This document shows positions 1 through 6,502 of a DNA stretch of 9,332 nt, in pieces; the stretch's first letter is position 1, and each line of letters opens with the position of its first letter. Origin of the DNA: Lysobacterales bacterium. Lineage in GTDB: Bacteria; Pseudomonadota; Gammaproteobacteria; Xanthomonadales; Marinicellaceae. Made by a program: the position numbers and the translations under genes. Location: NCBI GenBank assembly GCA_015494035.1, contig WGBZ01000183.1:1-9332 (forward strand), given 5' to 3'. The notes below the pieces were generated by a model. It searched no databases. It was not told the origin of the DNA and saw only the letters and a list, made by a program, of their open reading frames with translations.

Positions 1-431
1 TCCAGTTCCGCGGCCAGCATCAGCAGTTCGGCTGTTGTCAGCGGTTTGTCGCAGGCGTGGTTGACCGCCAGCAAGGTGGCCACAATGGAAGCAGCACTGG
101 AGCCCAGGCCGCTGGCCACGGGCAGATTTTTGTGCAAGGTCAGTGCCAGTGGTTGTGAGGGCAGCCGGCGTTGGTGCAGGGCATCCACAAAACGCAGATA
201 GGTTTTTGTGACCAGATTTTCGGCCGGATCAACAGGCACCACCTGGGCGTGAGTTCCGGTCACGCGCAAGGCGTAGGTCGGCGCCGGGGTGGCTTCCACC
301 ACATCCCCCAGCAACGGCCCATCAACGGGCGCAATGGCTGCACCGAGTAGATCAAAACCCACGGAAAAATTGCCGATGGATGCCGGTGCGTAGGCGCGAA
401 AGACCGGCTGGTCGATTTTTGACTGGTTCAT
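1..431 (-). CDS. thrB: Homoserine kinase, N-terminal part (runs off left edge)
   Basis: Cytoplasmic GHMP-family kinase that phosphorylates L-homoserine with ATP in threonine biosynthesis. I translated 143 complete codons from the ATG at 431. Residues 14-30 (AYAPASIGNFSVGFDLL) match the family N-terminus. Residues 103-115 (LPVASGLGSSAAS) are the glycine/serine-rich ATP-binding loop of GHMP kinases. The stretch around residues 34-45 (APVDGPLLGDVV) closely resembles E. coli ThrB. The catalytic C-terminal half lies outside the window. The chosen ATG gives about eight residues before the conserved core. An in-frame GTG eight codons upstream is possible, but it has no better ribosome binding site. 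No thrA precedes it: the upstream neighbour is an unrelated exported protein closed by a terminator, so thrB seems to start its own transcript. Product assignment is very secure; the exact start is less so. Confidence 0.95.
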   Translation of the reverse strand, partial: MNQSKIDQPVFRAYAPASIGNFSVGFDLLGAAIAPVDGPLLGDVVEATPAPTYALRVTGTHAQVVPVDPAENLVTKTYLRFVDALHQRRLPSQPLALTLHKNLPVASGLGSSAASIVATLLAVNHACDKPLTTAELLMLAAEL

Positions 432-444
432 GCGCTGGATTATG
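432..444 (-). promoter_or_regulatory. Possible -10 box just upstream of thrB
   Basis: CATAAT (five of six to the consensus TATAAT) occupies 444-439 on the minus strand, only seven bases before the thrB ATG. No clear Shine-Dalgarno motif precedes that ATG, and the -35 candidate (TTTATC, 17 bp upstream) is weak. If this box is used, transcription would begin at or next to the start codon. It may also be a chance match. Confidence 0.25.
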
Positions 445-531
445 CCCCAATGCACGCTGCGGATAAACCACCAGAGTGCATGAGGCCGGCCAAAAGGGCT
501 TGACCTTGTTGCGGGGTTACATTCAGGCAAT

Positions 532-565
532 AAAAAAGCCGACCCCTTGCGGGGCCCGGCTTTAT
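532..565 (-). terminator. Rho-independent terminator T1 after the exported orphan gene
   Basis: On the minus strand an imperfect GC-rich stem (GCCGGGCCCC with GGGGTCGGC) closes a GCAA tetraloop and is followed by a run of six T. It lies 27 bases past the stop of the gene at 592-1524, as expected for its intrinsic terminator. The A-rich flank on the other side is shorter of a U-run in the opposite direction, so the minus direction is preferred. A 29-base stretch at 527-555 is identical to 1613-1641 in the second terminator. Confidence 0.88.
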
Positions 566-591
566 TTATAAAGAGAGTTTATTGTGTTTTT

Positions 592-1524
592 TTAAGGGCA
601 TTCGTAAGTGTACTTGACGGGGCAAACCCTCTGAGCATTGCCGGTCTCGGGGTCAGTAATATATTGGCAGCCTATATCAACCCGAATAACAACGCAAGCA
701 GCGGGGGTGTTATTCTCTTCGATGAAGTGAAAACCGGCAAACTCCAGGAATGACCTCCATTCGTTGTAGTTGTTCCAGCCCTGATTTTCAACATCGAATT
801 GCAAGCGTATGAAATTCCCCAGTTGGTCCGGGAAGAACAGGGGGCGTCCCTCACTATCGGCCATTGCAACAATCTGAGGGAACTGATTAGGTGGGAAGGC
901 GACATCCAGTGAGCTGCCATCCGGCAGTACATAGTGGATAATCCAGGCGCGCTCTGGCACTTCTACGTTAACTGTCAGCCCTGTTCTTGATCCCAGGCCG
1001 ACGCTTCCCTCAAAACCATGTAGTCTCGCCATGTATTGTTCAACCATATTGGTGTGTTCATTGAACAAGGTCTGAATGAGAAGGGTTCGGTAAGTTGGGT
1101 GATTGACAATGCCCCAAATGTCACCAATGGGGTCTATGCCAGGGAGGCTTATCCCCTGTTCATCAATAACAACTGTTGTGTCACCTGCCAACAGACGTCC
1201 TTTTAAAATGGTATAGGCACCAACGAGCTCATCAAAGTCCTGCTGTTGAGAGGCGGTCAGTGTCTCTGGTTCAACGTGCAGGCCAGGAGAGAAGGATCGA
1301 CCGGGGTTGCCGCTGCTGGAGATAAGGTAGGCTTTTGTTGTTTTCGTCACGGGATTAAAGAGATAGATCTCTTGTGCATCCCCATTGCCCGTGTAGGATA
1401 GTTTTGCTTTGATGATAAAAGCTTCCTCACTGTAGCAAGTCGAGCATTCAACCAAATGGTTGATGCTCGCCCATGCCATGTTGTGTGTCAGCAAGAGCAA
1501 AAGACCAATCATGAGCTTCTTCAT
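592..1524 (-). CDS. Exported protein of unknown function with six cysteines
   Basis: I do not recognise this family. The ATG at 1524 is preferred over an in-frame start 33 bases upstream because an AGGAG ribosome binding site sits just ahead of it, and because the 310-residue product then begins with a typical signal peptide: MKK, a leucine-rich core, then MAWA|S with cleavage near residue 19. There is no lipobox, so a soluble periplasmic or secreted protein is expected. Cysteines occur only at the ends: C27 and C30 (CSTC) just after the signal peptide, and C277, C286, C301 and C309 in the last 34 residues. The roughly 245 residues between have none. The even number suggests disulfides formed outside the cytoplasm. 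No catalytic motif is evident; CxxC alone does not make it a thioredoxin, as no such fold is visible. The gene follows the Oar-like receptor on the same strand, has its own likely promoter and ends in terminator T1. A functional link to the receptor is only an inference. Confidence 0.85.
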   Translation of the reverse strand: MKKLMIGLLLLLTHNMAWASINHLVECSTCYSEEAFIIKAKLSYTGNGDAQEIYLFNPVTKTTKAYLISSSGNPGRSFSPGLHVEPETLTASQQQDFDELVGAYTILKGRLLAGDTTVVIDEQGISLPGIDPIGDIWGIVNHPTYRTLLIQTLFNEHTNMVEQYMARLHGFEGSVGLGSRTGLTVNVEVPERAWIIHYVLPDGSSLDVAFPPNQFPQIVAMADSEGRPLFFPDQLGNFIRLQFDVENQGWNNYNEWRSFLEFAGFHFIEENNTPAACVVIRVDIGCQYITDPETGNAQRVCPVKYTYECP

Positions 1525-1550
1525 GGCATTCTCCTTGTGTATATGGATAC

Positions 1551-1605
1551 GTAGCACGACTTCGTGCTACATTAATTCTATTACCATAGATGCGGGGGGT
1601 GTCAA
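1551..1605 (-). promoter_or_regulatory. Promoter of the exported orphan, with a palindrome at the predicted transcript start
   Basis: On the minus strand a perfect TTGACA -35 box (1605-1600) is followed after 19 bp by TAGAAT (1580-1575, five of six). The spacer is longer than the ideal 17 bp and contains a run of six C. Transcription would start near 1568. Right there lies a perfect 9-bp inverted repeat, GTAGCACGA and TCGTGCTAC separated by two bases (1551-1570). It could be an operator for a dimeric repressor, or a hairpin at the extreme 5' end of the mRNA (8-bp stem, four-base loop). The leader to the ATG would be about 44 bases. Confidence 0.55.
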
Positions 1606-1615
1606 GTGTTTCGCA

Positions 1616-1649
1616 ATAAAAAAGCCGACCCCTTGCGGGGCCGGCTTTG
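1616..1649 (-). terminator. Rho-independent terminator T2 after the TonB-dependent receptor
   Basis: On the minus strand CCGGCCCC-GCAA-GGGGTCGG forms a stem with a GCAA tetraloop followed by six T. It lies about 32 bases after the receptor stop codon and just before the promoter of the next gene. It is almost the same hairpin as T1, differing by one C in the stem arm. It separates the receptor transcript from that of the exported orphan. Confidence 0.88.
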
Positions 1650-1680
1650 TTTGGCTGGGTGAATCGTTGTTCTGCAGTGA

Positions 1681-4554
1681 TCAGAACTCGATTCGAGCCG
1701 AGAAGCGCACGGCTTGTGGATCCTGCCAGTTGGTTGGCAGCAGGTAGTTCGGATCGGGTACACCGCTTTCCTGCTCGGCGGTTTCAACCACTTCAGTCAC
1801 GTTATGTGCATTAAAGAGGTTGAACACGTCCACGCGGTAAACCGCACGAGCATTACGCCAGTCCAGATCCTGCGTGTACTGCAGAGACAGGTCCACGTTG
1901 GTCAGGAAAGGAGTGCGGCCACGGGTGCCGCGAGGCACCAGAACGCCGTTCTGATAGAAGGACTCTGCGCCATAGGCTGCCGCAAATGGGTCGGTGGGGT
2001 GTATCCCGAAGGCATTAATGGGGCGGCCGGTTTGCATCAGCACGTTGAAGCCCAGTTGCCAGTCGGGAACGAATTCCCAGGCACCGAACAGCTTGACCAC
2101 GTGTGTGTGGTCATTGGGCAGCGGGCCATAGGCGCCGTCCAGCAGACCGGGCTGGTCAAACAGGGTGGTCAGGCCGGCATCGTCCTGGCCATTGTCTGAG
2201 CGCACATAGCCTTCGTTGTTGCCGTAGTTCTTGCCATAGGTGTAAGAACCCTGCAGGTAATACTGGCCATCCCAGACTTTTTCAAAGTAGAACTCGACGG
2301 CTTTGTAGGTCCGTTTGGATGAGGGATACCCCAGCAGTTCGGCAGACAAGTCGGCGTACTCACCGTATTCCGGCAGGAAGATGCGCATGTCCTCGCCCGG
2401 GTTGGTCAACACGTACTGGTGGAAACCGGTCCAAACGTCAGCAGCAGTTTCGCCGTCCAGAGTCAAGCGGTTGCCTGCCCACTGGATAACGGCTGCATCA
2501 ATAGCCACGTCTTCGATAGTGCTTTTCAGATCGCGGTAAATGTAGCGCACGCCGCCACGGAAGCCGTCAAACCACTCCTTTTCATAGCCCAGGATCAGTT
2601 CGTCCTGATACATGGGGTCAATGTTCAGGTCACGAATGGCGTCTGGGTCTGGAATGGTGCCGTCACCAAACACATCACTTTGCAGCAGGCCACCCAGAAT
2701 CGGGGTGTCATCGGGATTGAGACCGAGCAGCTCGTAAAAGTCCTGTGTGAACAGCTCGGCACCGGCCAGACGCACGTTTGTGTTGGACGCAATGGGTAGA
2801 TGGTAACGACCCAAAGTGGCATACAGCTTGGAGACGCCATCGCCGTTAATGTCCCAGGTAAAGCCCAGACGGGGGGCAATCTGGTTGGTGATCTTGATGA
2901 ATGAATCGCCGTTGGAGTTTTTGTTGTCAAAGGCTTCGTTACGCAAGCCCATTACCAGGGTCATGTCATCGTTGATCTGGAAGGTGTCTTCCAGGTAAAC
3001 GGCGCTGGAGATCACATCAAAGGAACCACCGTTCTGGAAGACGCGAACGCGTGCAGATTCACCAGTAGAGGAGCGGGAGTCGTCAAAATAGCGGTAATAA
3101 ATACCACCGGAATATTGCTGCAGGTTATCAGAGGTGTTTTTCTGATAATCCAGACCGAAACGCAGGGTGTGGTTTTGCGCCACAGCCCATTCGGCATCAA
3201 CACGGGCCTGGTTGCGCTCATCGGCTGCAGTTGTGGGAGCAAAATTAACCCAGTTGCCCAATGGTACGTTGACTCCGCCACGGCTGTCCAGAATGACCGG
3301 ATTTGAATCCAGTGAGCTGCCATCGGTACGGTCATACTTGTTGCGGCCTACCATGGCAGTCAAAGTAAAGTCTGGCGTGAGGTAGCCGGTGTATTTCAAA
3401 ATGGCATTTTCGCCGCCACGTTTTGCAATTGATGTGCCCACTTCATCACCAGGTTGCTTGGTGATAAGGTCGTAATCAAAAGTGGTAATCTTGACGTCGC
3501 GCTTGTCCGACCAGCCGGTGAATTCCAGCTTGTGGTTATCGGTGATGTTCCAGTCCAGTTTAATGCCCCAAAACGGATCACTCTGGGTAGCGTCATCCAG
3601 CTGGGTGCCTGCGGAAACCACATTTTTGCTTTCAATATCACGCGCTTCGTACAAGGCGTAGATAAACAGCTTGTCCTTGATAATGGGGCCGCCGGCTTCT
3701 ACGTAAGCGGTCAAACTGTCGCGTTCGTCCTGAGTATTGGAGGAAATCAAGGTGCCATCTTGACGAATCACGTCAGGGTTGGTTTTGCGGAATTTATTGG
3801 GGGTGTAATAAATGCCCGCACCAAATTTCCACTCGTTGGTACCGCTTTTGGTCACGGCGTTCACCACGCCGCCGGTGGAACGGCCAAATTCAACGCCATA
3901 ACCGCCGGTTTTGACCTGGAATTCCTTGTAGAACTCAAAAGGAACGGTGGACCCGCCCAGGCCGTTACGGAAGTTGGTTACGTCCATGCCGTTGATGAAA
4001 TAAGCGTTTTCACCCACGGAGGCGCCACCAAAGGAAGCCAGGTTGCCAAAGGCGCCATCACCAACCACGGTGCCCGGTGCCAGCAGGGCAATGGAGGTGG
4101 TGTCACGGCCAACAGGCAAGCGGTCGTAGGTGTCTTCGTCAAAGATGGTGGTGGATTCCACAGACGAGACGTCAATGGGCGAAATCTTGCCGCCATAGGC
4201 CACGACCTTATCCAGCTTGGTTGCCCCTTCGCCACCGAGCACGGCACTGGCGTTGGTGCCCGTACCGACGTTGACTGACAGGCCTTCGAGAACGGCATCC
4301 TGTTTGCCCGGCGCGGAAATCACCACGTCGTACTTGCCGACTGGCAAGGAAGGCACACGGAAGGAACCGTCATCCTTGACCTGGACTTCGCGTTTGAAGC
4401 CGGTTTCGGGGTTTTTGATGATGATGACCGCTTCGCCCACAGGCTGTCCGGAGTCATCAACCACGGTCCCGTAGAGGTAACCTACGGTATTGGATTGGGC
4501 CAGAACCAGCGATGCAAACATCGTTAGAACCAGGCCGATTAGGGTCTTTTTCAT
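1681..4554 (-). CDS. Oar-like TonB-dependent outer-membrane receptor with N-terminal carboxypeptidase-regulatory-like domain
   Basis: Large outer-membrane beta-barrel of 957 residues from the ATG at 4554, which has a GAGGAAA ribosome binding site; an in-frame upstream start would spoil the signal peptide. Residues 1-19 are a signal peptide ending VLA|Q. Residues about 24-105 form a carboxypeptidase-regulatory-like beta-sandwich (YGTVVDDSGQPV, DDGSFRVPSLPVGKYDV). A TonB-box-like stretch follows (KLDKVVAYGG). Next comes the plug, with the sequences FINGMDVTNFR, VKTGGYGVEFGRSTGGVVNA and VTKSGTNEWK. The remainder is barrel, rich in alternating aromatic strands, and the protein ends in phenylalanine (VRFSARIEF), as expected for recognition by the BAM complex. 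Such receptors take energy from TonB-ExbB-ExbD. The Oar subgroup is known from Myxococcus, where Oar is needed for export of the protease PopC, and it is abundant in Xanthomonadales. The substrate here is unknown. The gene has its own promoter and terminator T2. The adjacent exported orphan is a candidate partner. Confidence 0.93.
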   Translation of the reverse strand: MKKTLIGLVLTMFASLVLAQSNTVGYLYGTVVDDSGQPVGEAVIIIKNPETGFKREVQVKDDGSFRVPSLPVGKYDVVISAPGKQDAVLEGLSVNVGTGTNASAVLGGEGATKLDKVVAYGGKISPIDVSSVESTTIFDEDTYDRLPVGRDTTSIALLAPGTVVGDGAFGNLASFGGASVGENAYFINGMDVTNFRNGLGGSTVPFEFYKEFQVKTGGYGVEFGRSTGGVVNAVTKSGTNEWKFGAGIYYTPNKFRKTNPDVIRQDGTLISSNTQDERDSLTAYVEAGGPIIKDKLFIYALYEARDIESKNVVSAGTQLDDATQSDPFWGIKLDWNITDNHKLEFTGWSDKRDVKITTFDYDLITKQPGDEVGTSIAKRGGENAILKYTGYLTPDFTLTAMVGRNKYDRTDGSSLDSNPVILDSRGGVNVPLGNWVNFAPTTAADERNQARVDAEWAVAQNHTLRFGLDYQKNTSDNLQQYSGGIYYRYFDDSRSSTGESARVRVFQNGGSFDVISSAVYLEDTFQINDDMTLVMGLRNEAFDNKNSNGDSFIKITNQIAPRLGFTWDINGDGVSKLYATLGRYHLPIASNTNVRLAGAELFTQDFYELLGLNPDDTPILGGLLQSDVFGDGTIPDPDAIRDLNIDPMYQDELILGYEKEWFDGFRGGVRYIYRDLKSTIEDVAIDAAVIQWAGNRLTLDGETAADVWTGFHQYVLTNPGEDMRIFLPEYGEYADLSAELLGYPSSKRTYKAVEFYFEKVWDGQYYLQGSYTYGKNYGNNEGYVRSDNGQDDAGLTTLFDQPGLLDGAYGPLPNDHTHVVKLFGAWEFVPDWQLGFNVLMQTGRPINAFGIHPTDPFAAAYGAESFYQNGVLVPRGTRGRTPFLTNVDLSLQYTQDLDWRNARAVYRVDVFNLFNAHNVTEVVETAEQESGVPDPNYLLPTNWQDPQAVRFSARIEF

Positions 4555-4615
4555 TGCGTTTCCTCTATGTATTGACAGTAAAAAAAGTAAACAACGCTCT
4601 CGCACATAACAGCGT

Positions 4616-4631
4616 ATTGCTCTTTATACCA
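4616..4631 (-). promoter_or_regulatory. Extended -10 promoter of the TonB-dependent receptor
   Basis: On the minus strand TGG-TATAAA (4631-4623) matches an extended -10 element (TGn followed by five of six of TATAAT). No good -35 box is visible, which an extended -10 can tolerate. Transcription would begin near 4616, giving a leader of about 60 bases. The leader contains a short stem (ACGCT and AGCGT) and a run of seven T. The rest of the gap between this gene and the next one upstream (4555-4725) shows nothing else beyond a seven-T run with only a weak stem near 4662-4685. Confidence 0.5.
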
Positions 4632-4725
4632 AAAAAAGTGGGTGTTTAACACATCTTTAACAAAAAAAGAGTCTCTGGAGGGCTCAACAGAAATGCGCGT
4701 TTGCATGGTGGTTGTCGGAGTCTGT

Positions 4726-5154
4726 TTACGGGCGCTTTGTCTGGTCCCGATAGCGCTGGCAAATGCTGCGTTCATCGGGGTTTTCCACCGCAAACACGAT
4801 GTCGCTCAGCAGGCGCATCAGTTCCTCGTGGCTGAGGGCGTTGGTGACCTTGTCCATGATGCGCGGGTCCACTTGTGCGTAGACGTTTTGGCCGTTAGAC
4901 AGCGATAATTCAACGCTGGCCGCGTGGTAGCCGTTTTCCGGTTGCTGGCCGGCTTCATAGCGGTCACGGTCCTGGTCAAACAGCGTGTCATAGCGGCTCG
5001 CCAGGGTGGCTTCATCCTCATCGTTGATGGACTCACTCACGTGCACCTCCCAGGCCGGATCCTGCCAGACCAGTTGGGCCTGTTGGTCGTATTGGCGCGC
5101 GGCGGTGAGAAATTCTTCCGCCAGTTGGCGGTGAAAGAAAACGTACTCGTACAT
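4726..5154 (-). CDS. Small acidic protein of unknown function
   Basis: 142-residue protein with no signal peptide and no membrane segment, so probably cytoplasmic. I cannot assign a family. It begins MYEYVFFHRQLAEEFLTAARQY and is rich in Asp, Glu and Gln. The middle (residues about 42-60) is strongly acidic (SINDEDEATLASRYDTLFDQD). The C-terminal third looks helical (IMDKVTNALSHEELMRLLSDIVFAVENP). The reading frame is well supported by a near-perfect ribosome binding site, TAGGAGGT at 5163-5170, about eight bases before the ATG. It is downstream of the CtlX-like gene on the same strand, separated by repeat E1, which ends five bases before the ribosome binding site. It may therefore be co-transcribed with that gene through the repeat, or use a promoter within it. 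No convincing terminator follows. Confidence 0.8.
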   Translation of the reverse strand: MYEYVFFHRQLAEEFLTAARQYDQQAQLVWQDPAWEVHVSESINDEDEATLASRYDTLFDQDRDRYEAGQQPENGYHAASVELSLSNGQNVYAQVDPRIMDKVTNALSHEELMRLLSDIVFAVENPDERSICQRYRDQTKRP

Positions 5155-5162
5155 GGTTGGTT

Positions 5163-5170
5163 ACCTCCTA
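5163..5170 (-). promoter_or_regulatory. Strong ribosome binding site of the 142-residue protein
   Basis: TAGGAGGT on the minus strand matches the anti-Shine-Dalgarno sequence almost completely and is spaced about eight bases from the ATG at 5154. It fixes the start codon. It lies only five bases from the edge of palindromic repeat E1, so a hairpin folded from E1 in mRNA would sit directly against it. Confidence 0.85.
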
Positions 5171-5175
5171 ACTAT

Positions 5176-5333
5176 GGAAGCGCTGATCGAATCATGAAAT
5201 TGCCTCTCATCCCTGAAATGTCCGATAATTGCATAGAAGGTCTTGCCAATAGCCCGCTATTGGCTATGAACTTCGCCTTGTTCTCGAATATTTCAGGCAT
5301 AACATGCTTCGTCCAGATTCAATCAGAGTTTCC
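5176..5333. repeat. Palindromic MITE-like intergenic repeat, copy E1
   Basis: A 158-bp element with 18-bp terminal inverted repeats: GGAAGCGCTGATCGAATC on the left, GATTCAATCAGAGTTTCC on the right, 15 of 18 complementary. Its exact midpoint (5254.5) is the centre of a perfect 9-bp inverted repeat, GCCAATAGC-cc-GCTATTGGC (5245-5264), so the whole unit is an imperfect palindrome. It is flanked on both sides by TA (CTA on the left, and CTA if the terminal C is counted on the right), compatible with a TA-type target duplication. It encodes nothing. The right arm aligns with that of copy E2, especially near CGCCTTG and CCAGATTCAATCAGAG. Confidence 0.82.
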
Positions 5334-6277
5334 TAAAAAATTTCGCCCACCATGCAGCGCAGCGAACCGCCAGCTTTTTCCAGCTCGCTCACGTCCACTG
5401 CGTGCAGGCGGAATCCCCAGTCACGCAGTCGCTGTTGCTTTTCCCGTGCCAGTGTTTTGAGGGCGGTCTGGCTGAAAAACACGTCATTTTCGGTGATGCT
5501 GATGCAATTGCCGGCAAAGGCCATTTTTTCCTCATCGTTGAGCACAATGCTGCGGTCGGCATAAAACCGGATAATGGCTTGTGGCACCTGCGGATCGGCA
5601 AAAGAGCCCGGGTGAATCACCAGGGCTTTGCCGGCCAGCACGGCCATCACCACGTTGGTGTGGTATTCATCGGGTTTGAGGTCAAACCGGAACAACGCGT
5701 CCAGCCCGAATGCCCTGGCCATGGCGTGTGCGCCGGCTTCATCAACCCGTTCGCTCAGGCCCACAAAGCCGATATTGCGCGCGCGATCCGGCACTAAGGC
5801 CCCGGTCAGTTCGGCAATAACAGGCGCTTGTGACAGGTCAATGGTTTCGTAGCCCAGTACCTCGCTGAAAAACCGGCGCATGTCGGCTCGCTGTGTCTCC
5901 TTTTGGCGGTTTTCGTGCCGCATGTGGCCAATGATGCAACGCTTACCATGGCTGGTGGCAAAGGCATTGTTGGGGAACACCGCGTCCGGGGTCTCCGGTG
6001 AGCCTGGAAAGGTGGCCACTGGCACCCCACAGGTGCCAATTCGCCGTGCCAGCTCCATTTGCTGGGCCATGGCGCGCAGTGCATCAGTGCCTTCGCCCAT
6101 GCGCATGTAGTGGTTGTCTCTGGCGGTCTGTTCATCCAGTGAAAAGCCCACCGGCGAGACCATGAACGCGCCTTTCATGGTGGCCGGGAGTGTGCGCGGG
6201 AATCGCTCCGGTGTGATGTGGTGCTGAAAGTCTTCCGGTGAAGAAACAATCAATGGCTGAGTCATGGGTTGAGTCAT
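5333..6277 (-). CDS. Arginine deiminase/CtlX-like guanidino-group hydrolase
   Basis: Member of the amidinotransferase/deiminase (pentein) superfamily, closest by eye to the citrulline-utilisation hydrolase CtlX and the arginine-deiminase-related proteins. It probably acts in the cytoplasm on arginine, citrulline or a derivative. With the ATG at 6277 it has 314 residues. Visible motifs are PDAVFPNNAF (97-106, substrate-binding Asp and Asn), an acidic residue in AELTGA (E166), the histidine in EYHTNV (H206), and the C-terminal GGSLRCMVGEIF, whose C308 is the expected nucleophile. All catalytic positions seem present, so the enzyme is probably active, but the substrate cannot be read from sequence. 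An ATG at 6310 and a TTG at 6319 would add up to 14 residues, but only the 6277 start has an AGGA ribosome binding site at good spacing. The first eight residues are a tandem MTQPMTQP. The stop codon TAG lies at 5333-5335 and shares one base with the end of repeat E1. Confidence 0.85.
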   Translation of the reverse strand: MTQPMTQPLIVSSPEDFQHHITPERFPRTLPATMKGAFMVSPVGFSLDEQTARDNHYMRMGEGTDALRAMAQQMELARRIGTCGVPVATFPGSPETPDAVFPNNAFATSHGKRCIIGHMRHENRQKETQRADMRRFFSEVLGYETIDLSQAPVIAELTGALVPDRARNIGFVGLSERVDEAGAHAMARAFGLDALFRFDLKPDEYHTNVVMAVLAGKALVIHPGSFADPQVPQAIIRFYADRSIVLNDEEKMAFAGNCISITENDVFFSQTALKTLAREKQQRLRDWGFRLHAVDVSELEKAGGSLRCMVGEIF

Positions 6278-6341
6278 GGCTGTCCTGTTCTGTTGTGTTT
6301 CGTTGTGCATTTTTGGCAAGCGTGCCGGGCCGGGTCTCTAT

Positions 6342-6502
6342 GGAAGCTCTGATCGAATCGTGACACGGTATCTTGTGGCGCAAAATCGCCCATTTCTGCG
6401 TTGCAAACCTTCGCAATAGCTTGGCTATTACGGGCGGTTTGCGCCTTGAACTGAACAATTTTTTACGACAATCTGCTCGCGCCAGATTCAATCAGAGCTT
6501 CC
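6342..6502. repeat. Palindromic MITE-like intergenic repeat, copy E2
   Basis: A 161-bp element whose ends GGAAGCTCTGATCGAATC and GATTCAATCAGAGCTTCC are inverted repeats matching at 17 of 18 positions. Its midpoint (6422) is again the centre of an inverted repeat, AATAGC-ttg-GCTATT. Further paired blocks (GCAAACC with GGTTTGC, for example) make it a long imperfect hairpin. CTA lies on both sides (left flank 6338-6340, right 6503-6505). It fills most of the gap between the dusA stop and the CtlX-like gene, starting 22 bases after dusA. It contains no open frame of its own and no transposase. Confidence 0.85.

Noticed and set aside
445..530. Possible thr-type leader peptide and attenuator ahead of thrB
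   Set aside because: No short frame rich in Thr or Ile codons is present, and the nearest hairpin (T1) belongs to the preceding gene's end.
592..1524. Lipoprotein or thioredoxin-like assignment for the exported orphan
   Set aside because: The first cysteine follows LVE, which is not a lipobox. The single CSTC motif lacks the surrounding thioredoxin-fold sequence.
3454..4278. Long plus-strand open frame of 274 codons inside the receptor gene
   Set aside because: It is fully antisense to the receptor, whose signal peptide, plug and barrel motifs are convincing. The antisense protein has no recognisable motif or ribosome binding site.
4592..4616. Short ACGCT/AGCGT stem in the receptor leader as a riboswitch
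   Set aside because: Only five base pairs and no resemblance to a known riboswitch class.
4662..4690. Possible terminator after the 142-residue gene (run of seven T on the minus strand)
   Set aside because: The preceding bases form only a weak, mismatched stem with a very short loop, so it was not called.
5176..6502. Composite transposon bounded by E1 and E2 carrying the CtlX-like gene
   Set aside because: The elements lack a transposase and lie in the same orientation with substantial divergence. There is no sign of outer target duplication around the whole block.
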